A stretch of 64,000 bases of DNA from the NCBI GenBank assembly GCA_049487715.1, contig CP150573.1, positions 529,601 through 593,600 on the forward strand. The letters are read 5' to 3'. The translations under genes and the position numbers were made by a program. The DNA comes from Pycnococcus provasolii (Eukaryota; Chlorophyta; Pseudoscourfieldiophyceae; Pseudoscourfieldiales). Positions 39,420 through 48,798 of the stretch are shown piece after piece (position 1 is the first letter of the stretch; each line of letters starts with the position of its first letter). The notes beneath the pieces were generated by a model. It saw nothing but the letters and a program-made list of their open reading frames with translations, searched no databases and had not been told where the DNA came from.

Positions 39420-41399
39420 ATGGCGATGTCTTCTGCTCGTCTGTCTCGTTCTAGTCGTACCATTAGTCGTGCGTCTCGCACTGGGCGCAGTGGAAGGTGT
39501 TCTAGGGCGGTGTATGGTCCCTCGGCCACCGCGGTGGAGGCGCCGGCCACGACCTCGGCGGCATCAGCAGAGGTGCGAGATGGTTTGAGAAACATTGCCA
39601 TCGTCGCGCACGTCGACCACGGGAAAACCACGCTCGTGGACGCCATGCTCTCGCAGTCGAAGGTGTTCAGGGACAACCAGGAGGTGGCGACGCGCATCAT
39701 GGACAGCAACGACCTCGAGCGTGAGCGTGGAATCACAATCCTCTCGAAGAACACCGCTGTCACGTACAAGGACACGAAAATCAACATCATCGACACGCCA
39801 GGCCACGCGGACTTTGGCGGAGAAGTCGAGCGCGTGCTGCACATGTGCGACGGAGTGCTTCTCCTCATCGACAGCGTCGAGGGACCCATGCCGCAGACGA
39901 GGTTCGTTCTCACCAAGGCTCTCGCGAAGGGAAAGAAGGTGATGGTTGTCGTCAACAAGGTGGACAGACCCATGGCGCGCCTCGACTACGTGCTCGACAA
40001 GACGTTCGACCTGTTCTGCGAGCTCGGCGCGAGTGACGAGCAGTGCGACTTTCCCGTCGTGTACGCGAGCGGCATGAACGGCATCGCGGGGTTAGAGCCG
40101 GAGGAGCTCGCCGAGAACCTCGAGCCTCTGTTCGACTCCATCATCGAGCACGTGCCGCCGCCGACGGCTGACGTGAACGGCCCACTTCAGATGCAGGTGG
40201 CGAACATTGCGTACGACAACTACCGTGGGCGTATCTGCATCGGGCGCGTCACGAGCGGAACGATTAAGAAAGGGCAGACGGTGTACGTCGCGACGCCTGA
40301 AAAGAAAGAGGTGTCCGCGAAGGTGTCGGAGCTGTTCGTCTACAAAAACTTTCTGCAGGAGCCTGTGGAGGAGGCGGAGGCGGGTGACATCTGCGCCGTC
40401 GCGGGCATGGGAGATGCAACAATCGGGGAGACGATCATGGCATCAACTTCCGAGGGCGGCGTGCCTCTTCCCACGATCGCCGTCGAGGAACCGACGGTGC
40501 GAATGAACTTCATCGTCAACACGTCGCCGTTTGCGGGACAGGAGGGCGAGTTCGTCACGAGCCGCAACCTGAAGGATCGACTTGCGCAGGAGGCGGAGCG
40601 CAATCTCGCGCTCAAGGTTGAGCCGGGCGAAACGGCGGAGAGCTTCATCGTCTCAGGGCGTGGAACGCTGCACCTCACGATCCTCATCGAGGAGATGCGT
40701 CGCGAGGGATACGAGTTCCAGATCGGACCGCCAAGCGTCATCTACAAGGAGGACGAGTCGGGGAAGAAGCTCGAGCCTTACGAAATTGCGGAGATCGAGG
40801 TGCCCGAGGATCAGGCTGGCGGTGTCGTCGAGCTGCTCGGCAAGCGCGGTGGACAGATGCAGGACATGATGACTCGCGCGTCGGGATCGAACTCCGTCAC
40901 CACGTTTAAGTTTCGCGTACCCACAACGGGCATGATGGGAGTCAAGGGCGCTCTTCTCACCGCGACGCGAGGTACCGCGGCGCTGCACACGAGCTTCGAC
41001 GGCTACGACCCGATCGCGAACCCCGACGGCGTTCAGCGTGACAACGGGTCGCTCATCTCGTACGACACGGGCGATGTGACGACGTACAGCGTGAAGAGCG
41101 CGCAGGAGAGAGGCGTACTTTTCGTCGAGCCCGGCGAAAAGGTGTACGACGGTCAGGTGATTGGCATCAATGCTCGTGCGGAGGATCTCAAAATCAACGT
41201 CTGCAAGAAGAAGGCGGCAAACAACATCAGAAGTGCGACGAAGGAAGCAACGGATAAGATCAACGCGGCCAAGGACATGAGCCTCGACGACTACTTGGAA
41301 TTCCTCGCGTCTGACGAGCTCGTGGAGGTGACGCCGTTGAGCGTGCGCGTGCGAAAGAATCCGTCCATGAAAGGCAGCGGTAAGAAGGGTGGGAAATAG
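39420..41399 (+). CDS. typA: Plastid TypA/BipA translational GTPase
   Basis: A ribosome-associated GTPase of the EF-G class needed for stress-time translation and, in plants, plastid ribosome assembly. The start is the ATG at 39420 (659 aa); the frame upstream opens on a non-ATG codon. Residues 1-50 are Ser/Arg-rich, transit-peptide like, about 50 longer than bacterial BipA. GTPase motifs: G1 AHVDHGKT (63-70), the RERGIT switch, G3 DTPGHADFGGE and G4 NKVDR. The C-terminal TypA-specific region includes GRGTLHLTILIEEMRREG, IEVPEDQAGGVVELLGKRGG and the terminal domain with AKDMSLDDYLEFL. It ends in the basic tail GSGKKGGK. BipA is separated from LepA by RIMDSNDLERERGIT. Confidence 0.93.
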   Translation: MAMSSARLSRSSRTISRASRTGRSGRCSRAVYGPSATAVEAPATTSAASAEVRDGLRNIAIVAHVDHGKTTLVDAMLSQSKVFRDNQEVATRIMDSNDLERERGITILSKNTAVTYKDTKINIIDTPGHADFGGEVERVLHMCDGVLLLIDSVEGPMPQTRFVLTKALAKGKKVMVVVNKVDRPMARLDYVLDKTFDLFCELGASDEQCDFPVVYASGMNGIAGLEPEELAENLEPLFDSIIEHVPPPTADVNGPLQMQVANIAYDNYRGRICIGRVTSGTIKKGQTVYVATPEKKEVSAKVSELFVYKNFLQEPVEEAEAGDICAVAGMGDATIGETIMASTSEGGVPLPTIAVEEPTVRMNFIVNTSPFAGQEGEFVTSRNLKDRLAQEAERNLALKVEPGETAESFIVSGRGTLHLTILIEEMRREGYEFQIGPPSVIYKEDESGKKLEPYEIAEIEVPEDQAGGVVELLGKRGGQMQDMMTRASGSNSVTTFKFRVPTTGMMGVKGALLTATRGTAALHTSFDGYDPIANPDGVQRDNGSLISYDTGDVTTYSVKSAQERGVLFVEPGEKVYDGQVIGINARAEDLKINVCKKKAANNIRSATKEATDKINAAKDMSLDDYLEFLASDELVEVTPLSVRVRKNPSMKGSGKKGGK

Positions 41400-41663
41400 A
41401 GAGGGAGAGAGGGAGGGAAGGAGTGAGCGAGGGAGTGAGAGTGAGTGTGAGTGAGTGTGCGTGTGTGAGAAAGAGCTTGTGTGAGCGAGCTCGGTTTTCG
41501 TCGTTGTCAAATTAATTCGAATTTGTGATTTTTTTCAAGACTATTATTCATTGTAATTAAAATTTGAATCTCAAGAATGAAATTATTTCAACAATTCGAT
41601 TACTATCCTTACTGAATGAGCAACCGCAGATAAGTATCAAAAAAACAAATTCACACACTTCAT
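41400..41663. other. Convergent 3' region TypA / SNW
   Basis: A purine-rich GA/GT stretch (41400-41475) follows the TypA stop, then TTCATTGTAATT near 41547, a TGTAA-type poly(A) candidate for TypA. The 15-nt shared element for SNW sits at 41608-41625. Confidence 0.5.
41608..41625 (-). terminator. Putative 3'-end processing motif of the SNW gene
   Basis: The sense strand reads GGTTGCTCATTCAGTAAG, about 40 nt after the stop codon. Its core TTGCTCATTCAGTAA is identical to the one after calreticulin. Confidence 0.5.
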
Positions 41664-43547
41664 TTACTTCTTCGGTTGGCGCACCTCAGAGAGGAACGAG
41701 TCAAGGCCAAACAGATCTTCGCCCTGCTTTCTCTCGCCCTGCTTTCTCTCCTTCTCGAACATCACAGGACCGGCTGAACGAGCGGCTGCACCACCTTCGC
41801 CAGCTTCGTCTTTGCCCGCACCAAGGCCTAGAGGCTGCTTTGCACGGAACCTGTCTGTGTCCACCTTTCGCTCTCCCTCAGCTCCTCCTCCTCCGTACAT
41901 CGCGTCGTCCGCCTCACGTCGCCGCGATGCACCTGTGGGTGCGTACAAATTTGCCTTCGATCGGTCGGTGAACAGCTCACCCTCGTAGATGTTGTAAGCG
42001 TCGTCAGTCATGAGGCCTTGCCCCAGTCCACCCTCTCTGTCGAACAGGCGCTGGTCAAAAGCACCCGCACCGCCTTGGCCCACATTGACGGAAGCTTGCC
42101 CAAGTGCCACCTTCTCACTAATGTCGCGATCGCGATCACGCGTCAGCTTCGACCGCTTAGCAAGGCTTTCACCGCCCGCGACACCTGCGAGCGCGCTCTC
42201 CGTATTCAATGCACGTTTGTTATCCATGCGGCGCTCGCGTTCCCGCTCTCTGCGACGTTCTTTGCGGATCGCATCGCGATCTCTCCTCGCCGCGGCGTCC
42301 GCGTCGTCGTCGTCGTCGCCACCGTGTCGCTCTGGCGTAGCCTGCGGTGTAACGTCGTCGCCACTCAAGTACGGCGGAGTCTCGTCGCCTGCCGCGCCTC
42401 GTTCTGGCGTGTCGTCGTAGCCCATGCCAGGCGGCGGAGGCATTGGAGGAGGAGGGGGAAAGGCTGCGCCGCCGACATTTGGAGCAGCGACGGCAGCAGC
42501 AGCGGCGACGGCGACGACACCGTCGTCGCCACCGTCCCTGTGCATGGATGGAGGAGGCATGGGCGGCGGTGGTGGAAAGTCGCCGAGACCGCCACGCTCG
42601 ACGCGCGCTCTCTGTGCGAGGTCACGAAGTTCCACCTCTCTCCTTTCCTTCTCACGCAGCTTGAGCTCCTGCGACACCTTGGCACGCGCGTTGACCGCCT
42701 CGCGCGCCTTCTGCTCGGCGACGTACATCGCCTCTGATAGCTTTGCGAAGTTGTCGTTGATTGACACCTCTTGCATACCCCGTCCGTCCGCCGCGAGTCG
42801 TTTGTCGAGTGCGATGGTGTACCCTCTGCTGTTCTTCCAGTTGGAAACACAAGGCGGTATCTTCCACGCCTTTTGATCTTCGACGGTTAATTTTTTTGGC
42901 GGCTCGTGGAGCACGGGCACGGGCATTTCCTCCGGCGCTCTCGGCGCCTTTTTCCCCTTGAACTTTGGCGGCTCGAGCGGGTCGACAGGCATTTCCACAA
43001 CCTTGACGATTCTCTGCGTGATTCCCGTCGCTTCCGCCATGGCGGCGTTGGCGGGCGTGTACTTGACGTACGTCGGTTCGTTCGTCGCGCGTGGCCCGAG
43101 CATCGACGTCTTGGCTGTGGGGTTAGTTTTCGCGAGCACCTGTCCCGCCTTGGCTGAGAGCGCTTCTATGGTGCGTCTTGCCGTTTCGTCCTCCTCCTCC
43201 TCCGTCGGTCTCTGCAGGCTGTTCGCCTCCGCGCCTCCCTGGCGTGCAAGCGGCACAAGCGCCGACGCGTTGGCGAACACCTTCTTGCCTTCGTTTGCGC
43301 CAACGTTGTGCGCGGCGACGATAGCACCCGCCTGCGTAGTCAGTGCGTCTGTTTTTTTGCTATGCTTTCGTCCCATGTCGAGCGGGTACTGCGCGACGAT
43401 GACTTCCGGGTACGCGCCCCCGTCGTCGAAGTCCGCATCGACGCGCGGCACGAACGGTCTTGCGTTGGTTTTATTTCTCTGAGCGTACGTGGGCACTTTG
43501 TGCTGAGACTGCGCGTTGACAGGCGCGGGGAGGTGAAAGCGCACCAT
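41664..43547 (-). CDS. SNW/SKIP-domain splicing and transcription cofactor
   Basis: SKIP/Prp45 is a spliceosomal protein (NineTeen-complex related) and transcription co-regulator in the nucleus. The start is the ATG at 43547 (627 aa); 43550 is a TTG. The SNW domain (about 140-340) has ARRTIEALSAKAGQVL, TYVKYTPANAA, IVKVVEMPVDPLEPPKFKGKK, the name-giving SNWKN in PPCVSNWKNSRGYTIALDKR, and the run ending in FAKLSEAMYVAEQKAREAV. A charged coiled coil follows. The middle carries a Pro/Met-rich FPPPPPMPPP block twice, and the C-terminus has the conserved GGLGQGLMTDDAYNIY and LFTDRSKANLYAPTG. It is longer than human SKIP (536 aa) because of the low-complexity middle. Confidence 0.92.
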   Translation of the reverse strand: MVRFHLPAPVNAQSQHKVPTYAQRNKTNARPFVPRVDADFDDGGAYPEVIVAQYPLDMGRKHSKKTDALTTQAGAIVAAHNVGANEGKKVFANASALVPLARQGGAEANSLQRPTEEEEDETARRTIEALSAKAGQVLAKTNPTAKTSMLGPRATNEPTYVKYTPANAAMAEATGITQRIVKVVEMPVDPLEPPKFKGKKAPRAPEEMPVPVLHEPPKKLTVEDQKAWKIPPCVSNWKNSRGYTIALDKRLAADGRGMQEVSINDNFAKLSEAMYVAEQKAREAVNARAKVSQELKLREKERREVELRDLAQRARVERGGLGDFPPPPPMPPPSMHRDGGDDGVVAVAAAAAVAAPNVGGAAFPPPPPMPPPPGMGYDDTPERGAAGDETPPYLSGDDVTPQATPERHGGDDDDDADAAARRDRDAIRKERRRERERERRMDNKRALNTESALAGVAGGESLAKRSKLTRDRDRDISEKVALGQASVNVGQGGAGAFDQRLFDREGGLGQGLMTDDAYNIYEGELFTDRSKANLYAPTGASRRREADDAMYGGGGAEGERKVDTDRFRAKQPLGLGAGKDEAGEGGAAARSAGPVMFEKERKQGERKQGEDLFGLDSFLSEVRQPKK

Positions 43548-44088
43548 CAATAGGCTCGCTTGCCCTGCCTGCCTGCCGTGAAGTGTTCGTTCGTGGAGTG
43601 GGAGCAGCCTACTTACTCCGTGTGCGCCGCCGGTTGAGAAATGAAACTTAAACGATGGGGGAAGAAGGGGAAGGAAGGGGGAACGCGCTCATACGCAACC
43701 CCTCTGGAGTTCGGGGTTCAGGGAATCGTAGTTAGGGGTTACGATTAGGTCGGAGCACGACGGTGTGTGCCCATGTATAAATGTTTTCAATTCTCCCTCC
43801 CCACCCTCCCTCCCTCCGTCTTTCCCGTTCGTTTTCTCGAGGCAGCCAGGCGGCCTTTGTGCGATGCGGGGGGGGGGGGCCTCGAGCTAGAATGTCACGG
43901 AGGAGGGGGGACAGGGAGGTTGGTTGTTGTTCTTGGACCTTTTTTATTAGTAGGGGGTTCCACCGTTGAACGCCCTAGCGTTGCCTCGGAGTCCGCCTCC
44001 CCCCCCTTCCTCCTTGGCTTCCTTTCCCCCCCTGCCATCTGCTTTTTTTTGCTTTGGTTTCTATCCACAAAACCAAAACCAGCGGGTG
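43548..44088. promoter_or_regulatory. Divergent promoter, SNW / CruP
   Basis: About 540 bp. GTTAGGGGTTACGATTAGG at 43731-43749 is telomere-like. Strong C/T bias from 43790 and a G-run at 43868-43878 precede the CruP start. No gene seen. Confidence 0.4.
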
Positions 44089-45999
44089 ATGGTGACGGCG
44101 TCGACGACAGGTCACCGTGCCAATGCGCCAGGCAAAGTGCGCCGAAGAAGAAGGTGCCTTCTTCTTCGCGTGCACCTTGCGCGTGGGCCTTGGGCGTGCT
44201 CATCCCAGGCACTTCCCTTGCTCCTGTCAAAACAACCGGACGTCGTCAAGCACATCAACGCACAAGACGCATTCTGGAACGCTACCAAGACCGTCAGGAG
44301 AAGGGCAATGGAGAACAAGTGCGATCGAAAGAGAACGAACGAACGAGCGCGGAAAAGTAACGTACTCGTGCAGCACGATACCACCTTAGGTGCGCGCGGC
44401 GGCGGCGACGACGAAGACGACGAGTGCGACGTCCTGATCATCGGAGGTGTGCTCGGCGCATTTGTAGCGCACGCTGTCGCAACGGCCGTTCCTACCGCGC
44501 GCGTCGCCGTCGTCGAGCGCAACGAAAGCATTGTCGGACGAGACCAGGAGTGGAACGCGTCGCTGGACACACTCACAAAGTTCCTTAACGCACTCGGACC
44601 GGTGCACGGATACGACGACGCCATCACGCTGCGCGATAACGTCACCACGTCACGGTGGAAATGCAGCCGCGCATTTGTCGAGGGAATGAGCGAGCCGCTC
44701 GCGGTGACGGGTGTCATGGACTGTGGCGTTTCGCCACGGAGGCTCATCGATGCCGTCAGAGATAGCCTCGTTCGACGTGGGGTGCGCATTCACACAGGCA
44801 CCGAGGCGACACACGTGCACTCACACAGAGACGCCGCTGTCGTGCAGTGCAGGGCGTACCGTCGAGGACGAGAAAAGGACAGCGGCGGCGGCGGCGGCGG
44901 CGGTGGTGGCAACCACGGCAACATCCCGACGCAGGTACGTGCACGTCTCGTCGTCGATTGCACGGGTCACTTCAGCCGATTCGCGGAGGAGTCGCGACGA
45001 CTTCGCAGCAAGCGCCAACCACTGTTGCACCGCCCGCCGCTTGCCAGCGAGCCGAGAGGGCACGTCGTCGTCGTGGGTGGATGCCTCGAGGCGCCGAGCT
45101 GGCCGCAGGGAAACGATGTGGCGGACTTGCTTGCATGTTTTGATACCGTTTCTCAGGACGACATTCGATTTGGGCAGCCACTCTGGGAGGCGTTTCCCGC
45201 AGATCTCGACGTCAGCGGGACGACCATGCCGCGACGAACAGTATACATGTTCGCGTACATCGACGATCACCCGGACCGCCCGAGCCTTGCGGAGTACGCC
45301 GGACGATTCGTCGACGGCCTCTCGAGGTATCAGGGTGTGGACGGACACGGCGAAGAGGTTGGTGTCGTCCGCTTCCTCGCTGGCGCCCTGCCTTGCTACA
45401 GCGACATCGAAGGGCCGCACGTTCTCAGCGAGGCGAGGCGCGTGCTTCACGTCGGCGACGCGTCCGCGGCGCACAGCCCGCTTTCGTTCGGCGGATTTGG
45501 CGCAATGATACGAACTCTGCCGATGCTTCGCCCTCGCCTCGCGCGACTCTTGGAATCCGATCGCCTCGATGCGGGCAGCCTGCGACGTGCGGCAGGCGGC
45601 GAGTACGATCCAGCGCTGAGTTCGAGCTGGCTATTCAACCGGAGCATGTCGCTTCGCGTGGGAACATCAGCCGCGCGCACCGGCGACTGCGTGCTGCGCA
45701 CGCTCCGTCTCACCTTCACGAGTCTCAAGCTCTTGCAGCGCTTCGGAATTCGCAAGCCTGCTGACTTTTTTCTCGCTGACGAGATGCGCCCGATCCCTCT
45801 CATGCAGCTGCTTCTGGTGATGGGCGTGAGGCAACCTCTGCTTGCGTATTCAGCCGCCGCGCGCGCGGGCATGCTTGTATTTGTGCGGTGGTACGTGCAC
45901 TACGTGTGTCTGTGCGCCGTGAGCGTCGTTCGTCTGATATCTTTCACGACGAGCGAGGCGAGGCGCGACACAGGTGGGCTAAAATCTGTTGTAGCATGA
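44089..45999 (+). CDS. cruP: CruP-like flavoprotein (lycopene cyclase paralogue)
   Basis: CruP is a plastid FAD protein related to the lycopene cyclase CruA; plant CruP has been linked to protection against reactive oxygen species. I start at the ATG at 44089 (636 aa); the frame is open upstream from a TTG. A basic leader precedes a segment with VVKHINAQDAFWNATK. The dinucleotide-binding fold is at about 112-145 (CDVLIIGGVLGAFVAHAVA, VVERNE), followed by the CruP-like GRDQEWNAS. A Gly-run insertion lies near 270, then VVDCTGHFSRFAEESRR. The C-terminal FAD motif is GDASAAHSPLSFGGFGAM, diagnostic of CruA/CruP. The C-terminal ~130 residues are hydrophobic-helical as in CruP. Enzymatic activity is not implied by sequence alone. 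Confidence 0.82.
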   Translation: MVTASTTGHRANAPGKVRRRRRCLLLRVHLARGPWACSSQALPLLLSKQPDVVKHINAQDAFWNATKTVRRRAMENKCDRKRTNERARKSNVLVQHDTTLGARGGGDDEDDECDVLIIGGVLGAFVAHAVATAVPTARVAVVERNESIVGRDQEWNASLDTLTKFLNALGPVHGYDDAITLRDNVTTSRWKCSRAFVEGMSEPLAVTGVMDCGVSPRRLIDAVRDSLVRRGVRIHTGTEATHVHSHRDAAVVQCRAYRRGREKDSGGGGGGGGGNHGNIPTQVRARLVVDCTGHFSRFAEESRRLRSKRQPLLHRPPLASEPRGHVVVVGGCLEAPSWPQGNDVADLLACFDTVSQDDIRFGQPLWEAFPADLDVSGTTMPRRTVYMFAYIDDHPDRPSLAEYAGRFVDGLSRYQGVDGHGEEVGVVRFLAGALPCYSDIEGPHVLSEARRVLHVGDASAAHSPLSFGGFGAMIRTLPMLRPRLARLLESDRLDAGSLRRAAGGEYDPALSSSWLFNRSMSLRVGTSAARTGDCVLRTLRLTFTSLKLLQRFGIRKPADFFLADEMRPIPLMQLLLVMGVRQPLLAYSAAARAGMLVFVRWYVHYVCLCAVSVVRLISFTTSEARRDTGGLKSVVA

Positions 46000-46107
46000 C
46001 ACACACTATACTCTCTTTTTAACCTGTTGATTTTTCCAGTTTTCGTGGTTTGCAGGGTGCGCGATGTTTGATTTGTTAGGGGTTTGATCTAGTCAGCACA
46101 CTTTTCC

Positions 46108-48711
46108 ATGTCCGACACGAACAGCACGAACGCGCAAGCACCTCGACGCGCGACGTCGCTGCGATCGCTGCCAACCGCAACCACGTGGTCGGGACTGCGC
46201 GCGCTCGACGTCGACGTCAACGCGCCGGCGGATGCGCCCTCGCCGAGTAGAACACGCGGCGGGATGCCCTCCTCACCTTCCACCCCCTCTCTTTCGCGCT
46301 CAGGCTCGGGAGGAGGTTTCTCAGACCGCGTCTTCCTCTCATTCGAACCTTTCGAGGAACTGTACAGTATGGGAGAAGTGATAGGAACAGGTGGGTATGC
46401 CGTGGTGCGCGCTTGCACGTCAAAAGAGACGGGGGAGCAGTATGCTGTGAAGGTGATGCGACTCAAGACAACTGCACTTCCTGATAAGGAAGACGACAAG
46501 AAGGACGACAACAGCGACGACGACGACGACGACGACGACGAGCCTGACGCAAGCAGCTTGGAAGACGTCATGAAGGAGCTCAATCTGCTAGCAAGGCTGA
46601 GACATCCGAACATTGTGCGCATCCATCACGCAATATTGCACAGCGGCATCATGTACGTCGTTATGGATAGGCTCCACGGACCTGAACTCATGGATGCACT
46701 GTACGAGCTGCCCGAGGGCAAGTATAGCGAAGATGACGTTCGTATGATCATGCGATCGCTCTTGGACGCTGTCTCATACATGCACAGCAGAGGTTGCGTT
46801 CATCGCGACCTGAAGTTGGAAAATCTCGTTCTGCGTAAGTGCGGAGACCTCGGGAGCGTGACAGTTGTCGACTTTGGGTTAGCCGCCGCGGCGCGCGCAC
46901 GCGAAAAGCTCGAGGAAATGTGCGGAACGCCGTGGTACGCGGCACCTGAGCTCCTCGTCGGCAAGCCGTACACTGCATCGGTTGATGCATGGGCGTGCGG
47001 TGTGGGACTGTATGCGCTTCTGTCCGGCGAATGGCCATTCGACTTTGATGACGAGGAGGATCTTGCAGATGCCATCGTGAACGAGGAGGCGTGCTATGAC
47101 GAGATGACGTGCTCTCCCGCGGCGCTCGACCTTCTCAAGGGTCTCCTTCGCAAGGATCCGAATGCCAGGCTGAGCGTCGCTGAGGCGCTCGAGCACGCGT
47201 GGTTCGGCGACCCGTCCACGCCAACGCGCATTGCAGCCACGCGAACGTCCGATAGCCTGCGCCACGTGCACCGCCGCCTGGAAAACCTTGCGAGCAGCAA
47301 CCCAAAGCTTCCTCGCGTGATTTTTGCTCCCGGCGAATGCCTCGTGTCTGCTGGCGAGGAGAGCGATTTTGTGTACTTGATCGTTTCCGGAGAGTGTGCA
47401 GTTCTGGCTGACGGTGGCGTGCGCGTTGGAACGCGCCGTGCGGGAAATTTCGTCGGCGAAGCGCCCGCGGAAACACATGGCGACGAGAACGTGTTGGATG
47501 GTGACACAATCTCGCCAATCCCAATCGTCGCGAGGACGAAATCCGTCGGTCCAGATGCGACGAACGAAGGCGTTGCCATGGCTTCTGATGACCCGACGCT
47601 ACTCTCAACGCTTCATACGCTAAACGCCTGGGTTGGTGGACGGCGGCAGGTGACTATCCAGGCTGTGACGATGGTGCGCGCGATCAAACTCGATCGCAAT
47701 GCTATGGCATGGGCAGTTGATGCAGACTATCGCGTTCAAGACGAATTTCAGGATGCGTTGCGAAGGCGACGCATCTCCGTCGCCAAAGCTGAGAAGGCTG
47801 CCAAATCTGCTCGAATCGTTGAGCTCAAGGCAAACTACGACAGCGTGATCCGTGAGTACTTCGATAACGCCGAAGATGTCGCGGAGGTGATGGAGCGGCT
47901 TCCCAAGGCATCGGGAGCGACTGACGAGGGTATTTTCGTGAAGCGCCTCATCGTTTGGGCACTCGATCGAGCATCGCAGCGTGTGTACGAGCTTGCATGC
48001 CGCCTGCTCTGCGAACTTCACGGGCAAGTCCTATCCGCCGACGGCCTGCATTCGGGCATATCCGCGCTAATGGCATCGCTGGATGACCTTCAGCTGGACT
48101 ACCCGCACGCGCCAGCCGCCCTCGCGCTCGTTCTTTCTCGCATTTCAGTCGACGAGCTCGTCGCACCGTCGTTCTTACCTAAGCTGGCGCGCGATTTTGT
48201 CGGGGCGAGCGCTGAGGCTGTCATTATCACAGCCTCTGCACTCGTAAACACGAAACACGGCGCGGAGCGTATCTTACGCGTGTGGGGTGGTGGAAAGGCG
48301 GGCACGACGGCTCACGCACGTGTGACATATGACGATCTCTTGGAGGAGTACGTGAACAGCCACGATACCGCGGAGGCTCTTCGCATTTTACATGAGTTGG
48401 CAATGCCGCACTACATGCACGAGTTCGTAAAGAGGCTTTTGAGACGCGTCGTTGAGCATGAGGTTGACCGCCGACGTCGCAAGAGCTTCGAAGGCGGCGA
48501 TTTGGGAAGCGTGCAGGAGAGTGGTCGACGCCTGCTGGATCTATTAGACACCGCGCGTGGGATTTGCGTGGTTTCGGAGGACCAGTACGCGCTCGGCTTG
48601 AGCCGCTTCGTTGACAGCCTTCCCGACATGGAGCTCGATGTGCCTCGTGCCGGCGAGGTTTGGTCATGCATACGTGAATATGCGCAATCGAAGAGTATTT
48701 TTAGATTGTAA
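46108..48711 (+). CDS. Protein kinase fused to cNMP-binding-like domain and two MA3 domains
   Basis: An 867-aa protein with an unusual order. Kinase domain at about 86-368: GTGGYAVV glycine loop, Lys115 in YAVKVM, HRDLKLEN (catalytic Asp234), DFG (255-257), GTPWYAAPE, giving a CaMK/SNF1-like, apparently active kinase; an acidic Asp-run insertion (128-150) sits before helix C. A cyclic-nucleotide-binding-like fold at about 404-545 (FAPGECLVSAGEESDFVYLIVSG, NFVGE) has a 50-residue insertion in the phosphate cassette, so nucleotide binding is doubtful. MA3 domain 1 lies at about 577-690 (REYFDNAEDVAEVMERLPK, FVKRLIVWALDR), and MA3 domain 2 at about 740-865 (LEEYVNSHDTAEALRILHEL, HEFVKRLLRRVVEHE). 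MA3 domains of PDCD4/eIF4G bind eIF4A. A role in kinase-controlled translation is inference. Confidence 0.85.
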   Translation: MSDTNSTNAQAPRRATSLRSLPTATTWSGLRALDVDVNAPADAPSPSRTRGGMPSSPSTPSLSRSGSGGGFSDRVFLSFEPFEELYSMGEVIGTGGYAVVRACTSKETGEQYAVKVMRLKTTALPDKEDDKKDDNSDDDDDDDDEPDASSLEDVMKELNLLARLRHPNIVRIHHAILHSGIMYVVMDRLHGPELMDALYELPEGKYSEDDVRMIMRSLLDAVSYMHSRGCVHRDLKLENLVLRKCGDLGSVTVVDFGLAAAARAREKLEEMCGTPWYAAPELLVGKPYTASVDAWACGVGLYALLSGEWPFDFDDEEDLADAIVNEEACYDEMTCSPAALDLLKGLLRKDPNARLSVAEALEHAWFGDPSTPTRIAATRTSDSLRHVHRRLENLASSNPKLPRVIFAPGECLVSAGEESDFVYLIVSGECAVLADGGVRVGTRRAGNFVGEAPAETHGDENVLDGDTISPIPIVARTKSVGPDATNEGVAMASDDPTLLSTLHTLNAWVGGRRQVTIQAVTMVRAIKLDRNAMAWAVDADYRVQDEFQDALRRRRISVAKAEKAAKSARIVELKANYDSVIREYFDNAEDVAEVMERLPKASGATDEGIFVKRLIVWALDRASQRVYELACRLLCELHGQVLSADGLHSGISALMASLDDLQLDYPHAPAALALVLSRISVDELVAPSFLPKLARDFVGASAEAVIITASALVNTKHGAERILRVWGGGKAGTTAHARVTYDDLLEEYVNSHDTAEALRILHELAMPHYMHEFVKRLLRRVVEHEVDRRRRKSFEGGDLGSVQESGRRLLDLLDTARGICVVSEDQYALGLSRFVDSLPDMELDVPRAGEVWSCIREYAQSKSIFRL

Positions 48712-48798
48712 GATCATCTTGTTTTTTTTTTGGTCGTGTGTGTGTGATTTCTTTTCGAAAATTGAATAAAAATGGTCCATTTTCTTTTTGTTGTATTA

